Source: an uncultured Butyricicoccus sp. (GTDB lineage Bacteria; Bacillota; Clostridia; Oscillospirales; Butyricicoccaceae). From it: a stretch of 11,752 nt of DNA. Position 1 is the first letter of the stretch, and every line of letters begins with the position of its first letter. The stretch spans positions 1 through 11,752 of the forward strand of contig CANPPM010000056.1 of NCBI GenBank assembly GCA_947575935.1, read 5' to 3'. The notes beneath the pieces are model-generated. The model saw only the letters and a program-made list of their open reading frames with translations. It was not told the DNA's origin and made no database searches. The position numbers and the translations under genes were made by a program. This document shows positions 7,330-11,752 of this stretch, in pieces.

Positions 7330-7362
7330 TTTACTTTCCTCCCTGATTTTGATTTGTTGATT

Positions 7363-9339
7363 TTATGAGATATCTGGAACCAGACGGAGCTTTTTGTCCG
7401 GTTCGGATACAACTAATCGGACGGTCTGCATTGTTGTGTCAAGCAAGTGAGTTACGCTTTCGGCGTTGTCAATAAACACCGGCATGGAAATTTCCCAATG
7501 TTTTGAAAGCGCTTCAATGATTTCCAGTCCTGCGTTGATGCGGGCCGCATTGTTCGCGTCCCGGAAAGGAACCAGCGTCCCGGCATCGTTCGGTACAAGA
7601 ACCTCACAATCATCTTTTACACCGCCGTTCACCTGCTCCAGGAAAAGCCGGAACTGCACGCCCCTGAATTTGCCGTTGATACGGCTTGTAAGCATACGGA
7701 CTTTGGCTTTCGTAAACTGGTCACAAAGATAAATGCCCTTCTCCAATTCCTCATACTGCGCGGATAATTCCTTTTCCTGCGCTTTCAGCTCTGAAATGCG
7801 GCGTTTCTGTGCCTGAATCTGCTCTGTCTGTCCCTTTTGCATCTGCTTTTCACAGATTTCCTCACGCACGCGCCGAAGCTGTTCTTCTATCTCTCCCAGC
7901 GCAGCCCCGATGTTCTTTCCTGCCTGTTTCTCATTGCTTCGGGCAATGACAACAGCATCAAAAAGTTGGGTATATTCTTCTGTTGTTTCAAACGGTGCAG
8001 GGGTCTTAATCTGGCTTTTCAGTATGTCCAATTCCTGACGGTATTGCCTGAAAGCAGCTTCCGTCTCCGCTGCTTTCAGCTGGCAAGCCTCCGACTGTGC
8101 ACGGAGCCGCGAAATGACTTCCTTATTGGCTTCTTTTTGACCGCGTGCGTTGATCTCTTGGAGCCGTTCGCTCTTTTTAAGATGGAACGCGTCCCGCATC
8201 CGCTGGACTTCCTCCGGCGGCAGTTCACGGTGACAAGTCGGACAGACCGCCTCCCCTTCATCCCAGGTTTCGGCTTGTATGGCTGCGTACTGTTCCAGAA
8301 GTTCCTTCCGGCAAAGCTCCATGCGTTCTGCGTTCCGCCGCAGCCGGTCAGCTTCTCCTTCCGCTGCGGCGTGCTCTTCCTGTGCGGCAAACAGTTTCTT
8401 TTGCGTTTCTGCAATGGCTTCCTGCGTGCTTTGGTTTAACGTGCTCGTCCGCGAAAGATATGACATTCGGGCTTCCATGAGCGCCGCTTCCGCTTCGGCT
8501 GTCCGTTTGCGTGCGTCCGATGTGGCTGTGTCCCCGGCCAGTACGGACGCTTTCCGCTCTGTAAGCTGATCCCGCCGGGATTCAAGCTCTTTCAGCGCGG
8601 CATCCAGTTCTGTAAGGCTGAACGCCTTTTCAGGAATCGCCCTCTGTGCTTCATCAATACGTCCCGGAATATCCTGCAAACGCTTGTTAATATCCGTCTT
8701 TTTGGCAGACGCTATTTTCTTGTATTCGTCTACCGTATAGTATTGATTATCGGTTCCCGGCATCAGAAGGAAATCGCTCAGTTCTTCCAAGCCTGCGGCA
8801 CTGGAAATCACGTCCGCGTCACTGATGTCGCCGCATACCTCCAGAAGAATTTTCCTCCGTGCTTCCCATGTCATATCTTCGGCAAAATAGTGCGGCATCG
8901 TGAGAATTTTCATCTGCTCCGGCCCGCCGCAAAAAGCAAGCAGGGAAGAGGTGTATTCCCTTTCCTTGACCGGCACGCCATCGATGTAAAAATCTACGCT
9001 GTGGCCGCTGAATTCTTCCGCTGCTGCCCCGCGCTTCTTTTTATAATTCTCATGGAACACCTTTCGCAGCGTAATCAGCCGTCCGTCTTCCATAGAAAAA
9101 ACTGCTTCTGCACTGTGATCGAGATAGTGCACGTTGCCTCCGTGCTGGTTGCGGGTTTTAGGCGTGAAGTTCTTCGCTCCCGTGCTGGGACGGTCGAACA
9201 AAAGCCACGTTACAGCGTTGTAAACGGTGGTTTTTCCTGTGGCATTATCGCCGTAAATGCTGGCGCTTTGTCCGTTGAAATCAAATCCGGCGGACTTAAT
9301 GCCCTGAAAATTTTCCAGGCGTAAAGTGTTGATTTTCAT
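7363..9339 (-). CDS. Rad50/SbcC-like zinc-hook ABC ATPase
   Basis: 658 residues with SMC-type architecture. Walker A is GDNATGKT (30-37). Two long charged helical segments (about 205-355 and 375-545) flank a zinc hook CPTC (366-369). The C-terminal ATPase lobe has NNAARINAGLEI (596-607) at the place of the ABC signature and VFIDNAES (621-628) at Walker B. The usual Asp-Glu pair is Asp-Asn here, and the LSGG signature is lost. Rad50/SbcC proteins tether and process DNA ends together with an SbcD/Mre11 nuclease, and no SbcD gene is present. A role in phage recombination beside RecT is likely. It is shorter than SbcC (about 1000 residues), as is usual for phage versions. The start has AAGGAGG seven bases upstream. 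Confidence 0.88.
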   Translation of the reverse strand: MKINTLRLENFQGIKSAGFDFNGQSASIYGDNATGKTTVYNAVTWLLFDRPSTGAKNFTPKTRNQHGGNVHYLDHSAEAVFSMEDGRLITLRKVFHENYKKKRGAAAEEFSGHSVDFYIDGVPVKEREYTSSLLAFCGGPEQMKILTMPHYFAEDMTWEARRKILLEVCGDISDADVISSAAGLEELSDFLLMPGTDNQYYTVDEYKKIASAKKTDINKRLQDIPGRIDEAQRAIPEKAFSLTELDAALKELESRRDQLTERKASVLAGDTATSDARKRTAEAEAALMEARMSYLSRTSTLNQSTQEAIAETQKKLFAAQEEHAAAEGEADRLRRNAERMELCRKELLEQYAAIQAETWDEGEAVCPTCHRELPPEEVQRMRDAFHLKKSERLQEINARGQKEANKEVISRLRAQSEACQLKAAETEAAFRQYRQELDILKSQIKTPAPFETTEEYTQLFDAVVIARSNEKQAGKNIGAALGEIEEQLRRVREEICEKQMQKGQTEQIQAQKRRISELKAQEKELSAQYEELEKGIYLCDQFTKAKVRMLTSRINGKFRGVQFRLFLEQVNGGVKDDCEVLVPNDAGTLVPFRDANNAARINAGLEIIEALSKHWEISMPVFIDNAESVTHLLDTTMQTVRLVVSEPDKKLRLVPDIS

Positions 9340-9366
9340 ACTTATTCCTCCTTCCTAAATGTTCTT

Positions 9367-9624
9367 TTATTGAACGGGTTTCCGTTGCAATGTGATCGTT
9401 TCATGGCAGCGGCGGCCAAAATTGCCCGCCGGACCGCTCATCACCGTACGCCGGAAACTCGTCTCGTCATAGACGTAGCTGCAATTTAGCAGTCCCTTTG
9501 TCTGATCCGGATGATATGCCCGGAATGCTGCACAGGCCGCGTTACTGTCCGGGGCTTCCACCTCGGTCCAGCCGCCGTAATATGGATGCCCTTCACTTCC
9601 ATATGTGAAGTAAAATATCGGCAT
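9367..9624 (-). CDS. Small conserved-looking phage protein, function unknown
   Basis: 85 residues starting MPIFYFTYGSEGHPYYGGW. I chose the internal ATG because AAAGGAG lies seven bases upstream of it. The frame is open to 9720, but that extension runs through the end of the preceding zinc-ribbon gene. The protein has no signal peptide or membrane segment. It is rich in aromatic residues at the N terminus, with FGRRCHETITLQRK near the end. Proteins with a YFTYG...GGWTEVEAP opening are, from memory, common in clostridial phages, but I cannot name a function. It lies 28 bases after the zinc-ribbon gene and 27 bases before the zinc-hook ATPase gene. Confidence 0.8.
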   Translation of the reverse strand: MPIFYFTYGSEGHPYYGGWTEVEAPDSNAACAAFRAYHPDQTKGLLNCSYVYDETSFRRTVMSGPAGNFGRRCHETITLQRKPVQ

Positions 9625-9652
9625 TACACTACTCCTTTCACCGTTTCCGTCT

Positions 9653-9913
9653 TTATCTAAAAGACGTTTTTCTTGTATAATATTTTCTTCCCCTGAATCG
9701 GTTACTGCAAACTGCATCACAGTATGTACGCCGCCTCCCTTTCAGCGGTTTTCCGCAGTTCAGGCAATATCGCGGCTCGGTCTGTGCAGAGATGGAGCCT
9801 CCTTTTGTTTGTGGTTCCTCGTATCTGCGCACATAGAGCGGCAGCGCTTTCAGCATACCGTAACTTATGCCAAGCTGCCGCGCTTTCGCTTCGTCCTGTG
9901 CAATCCCGGTCAT
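9653..9913 (-). CDS. Small C-terminal zinc-ribbon protein
   Basis: 86 residues. The C-terminal half holds a four-cysteine zinc finger, YCLNCGKPLKGRRRTYCDAVC (residues 49-69), followed by basic residues. This CxxCGxxL...RxxYCSxxC layout is widespread in short phage and bacterial proteins that probably bind nucleic acid. The N-terminal half (MTGIAQDEAKARQLGISYGML) is helical and unrecognised. GGAGG lies nine bases upstream of the ATG. The overlapping 89-residue frame at 9717-9986 is a shadow. Confidence 0.78.
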   Translation of the reverse strand: MTGIAQDEAKARQLGISYGMLKALPLYVRRYEEPQTKGGSISAQTEPRYCLNCGKPLKGRRRTYCDAVCSNRFRGRKYYTRKTSFR

Positions 9914-9943
9914 GTTTTTTTACCTCCATTCTGGTTCTATATT

Positions 9944-10312
9944 TCAAAGTTTTTCCCATCTGCCGATCAGCCGCTTTCCGCACCACGGGCAGTGCTTGTA
10001 CTTCATTCCCACCGGACTATGGCACTTCGGACAGCAGCGCGTCCCGTGGATTTTTACCGGTGTGCCGCCCGTCTTGAATTGCATACGCAAATCCCGGCAC
10101 GCTGCGGAAAGTACCGGATAGCTCCGTATCCTTCTGACCGCGTTTTCGACCGTTTCCAGATGCTGCTCCTGCAAGGCCTCCAGAATCGCAGCCGCACCTT
10201 CACACGCTTCAATGTCGCGCTGCCAGATTGGGTCGTCATCCGAACGTGCATAGTCCGCGCTGTTATCGCGTAGGCTCTCCAGCTGGCTGATCGTTTCACT
10301 GATTGTCAGCAC
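9944..10312 (-). CDS. Small protein with C-terminal double-CxxC zinc ribbon, GTG start
   Basis: 122 residues from a GTG start, beginning (M)LTISETISQLESLRDNS. GGAGG stands seven bases upstream of this GTG. The longer reading from an ATG at 10363 has no comparable site and would overlap the membrane-protein gene by 68 bases instead of 17. The N-terminal two thirds is helical. The C terminus has two cysteine pairs, CPKC (position 94 on) and CPWC (108 on), the layout of a treble-clef or rubredoxin-like ribbon. It is probably a nucleic-acid or protein-contact module. No function is assigned. Confidence 0.72.
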   Translation of the reverse strand: MLTISETISQLESLRDNSADYARSDDDPIWQRDIEACEGAAAILEALQEQHLETVENAVRRIRSYPVLSAACRDLRMQFKTGGTPVKIHGTRCCPKCHSPVGMKYKHCPWCGKRLIGRWEKL

Positions 10313-10541
10313 TTTTACACCTCCATTTCGCTTTGTCTTGTAGGATGCCTGTATCAGTTTCATCCGGACCAGCCCCCATCCATTCGCCGATCAGCGTCAT
10401 AACGCAAGCGGTAAGAAACAGACCTGCTAAATTGCGAAAGGTTTCAAACCGGCATAGCAGATAGATAAAACCAATCGTGCCGCCCGCCAGTTTCGCCAGG
10501 AACAGCATCCGTTTGATGCGGACTTTTGTTCTTCTACTCAT
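10296..10541 (-). CDS. Small membrane protein
   Basis: 81 residues from the ATG at 10541 (MSRRTKVRIKRM). There are two hydrophobic stretches, MLFLAKLAGGTIGFIYLLC and FRNLAGLFLTACVMTLIGEW. A very basic N terminus would stay inside. It is probably a two-pass membrane protein with a short hydrophilic tail. It overlaps the hexapeptide gene by eight bases, and AGAGGGTG lies upstream. A GTG at 10550 in the same frame is the alternative start. Holin-like size and topology can be noted, but the position among early genes argues against lysis and no specific family is recognised. Confidence 0.65.
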   Translation of the reverse strand: MSRRTKVRIKRMLFLAKLAGGTIGFIYLLCRFETFRNLAGLFLTACVMTLIGEWMGAGPDETDTGILQDKAKWRCKSADNQ

Positions 10542-11142
10542 CAATATCACCCTCTAAATCAATCCAGATTTTAGCCATTTGGATCGCCCTTTCATAGTCA
10601 CGTGCGTGCTGGTTATCACCGTGCGTTTCCTTTACTCTTCTTGCAAAGTCTTCGATATCCGTATGGCAACAGCCACAGACAACCATGATTCGGCGGTCCT
10701 TCGACCTATAGAAAGTGGTGATATCATTTCTGGAGCCAATTCGTGGGCTTGTCCAATAATGATGATTGCTGAAGATCCGAGCCTCGCCGCAGACCCGTGC
10801 CTTGCCGTCGACCTGTGCCTTGCCGCCGACCTGTGCCTCGCCGCCAACCTGTGCCTCGCCGCAGACCTGTGCATCGTCGAAGACCTGTGCCTTGCCGCTG
10901 ACCTGTGCCTTGCCGCTGACCAGTGCATCGCCGCCGACCTGTGCCTTGCCGCTGACCTGTGCATCGTCGAAGACCTGTGCATTATTGTTATGAGAGAGGT
11001 TTTCTTCCTTCTCAATCCATCCGCCGATATCTCCAATGTTAATATCAGAAAATGCTCGCAATGAACGGATGCGGTGGAGCGTTCTCCCAAAGAAATCCAT
11101 CGTTTCTCCGGTAAACTCGTATTTTTTCTGTTCCATTTCCAT
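10534..11142 (-). CDS. Hexapeptide-repeat (left-handed beta-helix) phage protein
   Basis: 202 residues in three parts. The N-terminal region (YEFTGET to GGWIEKEENLS) is about 50 residues long. Twelve consecutive hexads of the form A-Q-V-x-G-x (residues 55-126, for example AQVSGK, AQVFDD, AQVCGE) build a predicted left-handed beta-helix. A C-terminal domain contains GSRNDITTFYRSKD, CGCC and a helical end. Hexapeptide repeats of this kind occur in acyltransferases, but no acyltransferase residues are seen. The closest match in my memory is an uncharacterised gut-phage family, often called polymer-forming. I chose the second ATG (11142) because AAGGAGG is seven bases upstream; the first (11148) is only one base from it. 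The leader carries a hammerhead ribozyme. Confidence 0.8.
   Translation of the reverse strand: MEMEQKKYEFTGETMDFFGRTLHRIRSLRAFSDINIGDIGGWIEKEENLSHNNNAQVFDDAQVSGKAQVGGDALVSGKAQVSGKAQVFDDAQVCGEAQVGGEAQVGGKAQVDGKARVCGEARIFSNHHYWTSPRIGSRNDITTFYRSKDRRIMVVCGCCHTDIEDFARRVKETHGDNQHARDYERAIQMAKIWIDLEGDIDE
10765..10980 (-). repeat. Twelve 18-bp in-frame tandem repeats coding the hexads
   Basis: The repeats are 18 bp long, and many units read close to GCACAGGTCxxCGGCxAG on the minus strand. They encode the twelve hexapeptides of the beta-helix. Two units (AQVFDD) are nearly identical copies separated by four others, which suggests duplication by slippage or unequal exchange. There is no spacer structure, so this is not a CRISPR array. 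Confidence 0.9.
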
Positions 11143-11149
11143 TTTCATT

Positions 11150-11156
11150 CCTCCTT
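11150..11156 (-). promoter_or_regulatory. Ribosome binding site that fixes the start of the hexapeptide gene
   Basis: AAGGAGG lies seven bases upstream of the ATG at 11142 but one base from the ATG at 11148, so 11142 is preferred. It stands at the 3' end of the structured leader left after hammerhead cleavage. Confidence 0.75.
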
Positions 11157-11172
11157 AGTTTAGGGGATTCCC

Positions 11173-11234
11173 GCCCTGCCAGTACCTGACTATTGCCCTC
11201 TCTGCGATACCGGCTCACAGGGATGCGGCAGGGC
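11173..11234 (-). ncRNA. Long-range stem in the leader downstream of the hammerhead
   Basis: On the minus strand GCCCTGCC (11234-11227) and GGCAGGGC (11180-11173) are perfectly complementary over eight bases and enclose 46 bases. Inside, CCC...GGG and TGTG/CGCA can form a further helix. The element lies between the ribozyme cleavage site and the ribosome binding site of the hexapeptide gene. It has no U-tract after it, so it is not an intrinsic terminator. It matches no riboswitch or ribozyme class I know. It could stabilise the cleaved 5' end or affect translation. Confidence 0.5.
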
Positions 11235-11245
11235 TTTACGGGCTT

Positions 11246-11315
11246 CCCACAACGCTGCCCCCGCTGGCTGCGGGGGACGTTTCGGCCGGTTGCCGTCCGG
11301 CTCTCATCAGGTGGG
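11246..11315 (-). ncRNA. Type I hammerhead self-cleaving ribozyme
   Basis: All invariant parts of a hammerhead are present in order on the minus strand. Stem I is CCCAC (11315-11311) pairing with GTGGG (11250-11246). Core CTGATGA lies at 11310-11304. Stem II is GCCGG (11301-11297) with CCGGC (11289-11285), closed next to the core by G11303:C11284, with A11302 bulged and a seven-base loop. GAAA is at 11283-11280. Stem III has ACG/CGT at its base, a small internal loop, then a perfect CCCCCGC/GCGGGGG helix with loop AGCCA. The cleavage triplet is GTT, with the cut predicted between 11251 and 11250. Stem I is the open helix, hence type I. It lies between two genes and would leave the downstream mRNA with a 5'-hydroxyl leader of about 108 bases. 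Cleavage itself is predicted, not seen. Confidence 0.88.
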
Positions 11316-11347
11316 GATTTAATTTACTACGGCTGTATTTGTCCCGG

Positions 11348-11440
11348 TTATTTCGTACTGTCTGACCCGAATTCTTCCAGCTTCACCGGTTCCAGCGTCT
11401 GGCAACTCTCAAGAAGATACTTCCTGGACACAGCATCTTC
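11348..11440 (-). pseudogene. Probable original C-terminus of the preceding gene, in another frame
   Basis: This frame is offset by one base from the frame of the gene above. It reads EDAVSRKYLLESCQ, then TLEPVKLEEF, then GSDSTK and a TAA stop at 11348-11350. It has no start of its own. It is rich in Glu, Lys and Leu with codons typical of the window. It joins smoothly to the upstream frame after AEHL near 11440 if one base is restored. A recent single-base deletion, a sequence error or recoding would explain it. Confidence 0.45.
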
Positions 11441-11752
11441 AAGTGTTCGGCAGACGGCTTCTCTTGGGTTCCCTTGGAATCGTGCCAGGAAAGACGGTAC
11501 CGCGGCTGCGGTTCCTCTTTGCAGCTGGCTGTATCCTCGTTGGCCAGCTCGGCACGGCAGAAACCGACATATTCATGATCCTGAAGCAGAGAAAGATTTT
11601 CCAGAATGTCATGGACAAACACAAGATATGTGGTGCTCTCCTCGCCGCCTTTAATCAAATCCTGTGCGTCTTTTTCACACATTGGCAGCATGATACTGGT
11701 TTCTGTCGTTTCGCGGCCATTCTCGATTTTGCGCGTCATTTGATAAAAAACC
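11383..11752 (-). CDS. Unrecognised phage protein, open at the window edge, probable 3' frameshift
   Basis: The frame has an ATG at 11739, giving 118 residues. It is also open through the last 13 bases of the window, which contain no ribosome binding site, so the true start may lie outside. The readable part (IENGRETTETSIMLPMCEKD, then LENLSLLQDHEYVGFCRAEL and PRYRLSWHDSKG) looks like a genuine soluble protein, with no membrane segment. The last 15-20 residues (PGSIFLRVARRWNR) are arginine-rich and unlike the rest. A different minus frame at the same place encodes a much more protein-like end (see the entry at 11348-11440). No family is recognised. Confidence 0.55.
   Translation of the reverse strand, partial: VFYQMTRKIENGRETTETSIMLPMCEKDAQDLIKGGEESTTYLVFVHDILENLSLLQDHEYVGFCRAELANEDTASCKEEPQPRYRLSWHDSKGTQEKPSAEHLKMLCPGSIFLRVARRWNR

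Noticed and set aside
9367..9720. Longer 117-residue version of the small gene before the ATPase
   Set aside because: The extension overlaps the zinc-ribbon gene, while the ATG at 9624 has an ideal ribosome binding site and starts a complete-looking protein.
10765..10980. Regular short repeats resembling a CRISPR array
   Set aside because: Units are 18 bp, contiguous, in frame and encode hexapeptides. There are no spacers.
10579..11064. Plus-strand repeat protein (AADLCLAADLC units)
   Set aside because: A shadow of the hexapeptide repeats. The minus-strand frame has flanking domains and a ribosome binding site.
11258..11276. Strong GC hairpin as an intrinsic terminator
   Set aside because: There is no U-tract on either strand after it. 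It is the distal part of hammerhead stem III.

Overview
The window looks like the early (replication and recombination) region of a temperate phage or prophage of a gut-type Clostridia/Firmicutes host. Base composition is roughly balanced. Almost every start has a strong AGGAGG-type Shine-Dalgarno sequence. The replication set is of Firmicutes phage type: a DUF4373-like/DnaD initiator, a DnaC-like loader, a RecU-like resolvase, RecT and a YycJ/WalJ-like metallo-beta-lactamase. No integrase, repressor, structural or host housekeeping gene is visible, so prophage versus free phage cannot be decided. Every supported gene reads on the minus strand, so transcription runs from high to low coordinates. 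All long plus-strand frames are antisense shadows.

In the order of transcription:
(1) 11752-11348: an unrecognised gene, open at the window edge, whose 3' end appears frameshifted.
(2) 11347-11143: a non-coding intercistronic region. It holds a complete type I hammerhead ribozyme (11246-11315) and then a second long inverted repeat in the leader of the next gene.
(3) 11142-9367: a hexapeptide-repeat (left-handed beta-helix) protein followed by four small accessory genes, one a membrane protein and two zinc ribbons.
(4) 9339-5501: a recombination block of Rad50/SbcC-like zinc-hook ATPase, RecT annealase and MBL-fold hydrolase, with no recognisable classical exonuclease.
(5) 5414-3178: a replication block of initiator, helicase loader and RecU-like resolvase with overlapping ends. 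The initiator gene contains four 21-bp palindromic iterons followed by a purine-rich, A+T-rich tract. This is the layout of the lambda origin inside gene O and is the best origin candidate.
(6) 3159-34: three DNA-binding proteins, each lacking its usual catalytic partner or part. They are an FtsK-gamma-like winged helix on an acidic linker with no motor, an N6-adenine methylase fold with no motif IV, and a ParB with no ParA. The first codons of one more gene follow at the left edge.

The blocks read as one polycistronic early unit. The initiator binds its in-gene origin and the loader brings in the host helicase. RecT with the ATPase and MBL protein handles recombination, and RecU resolves junctions. 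I infer that the hammerhead cuts the transcript between the accessory gene upstream and the rest of the unit. No convincing promoter or intrinsic terminator was found, consistent with a promoter outside the window.
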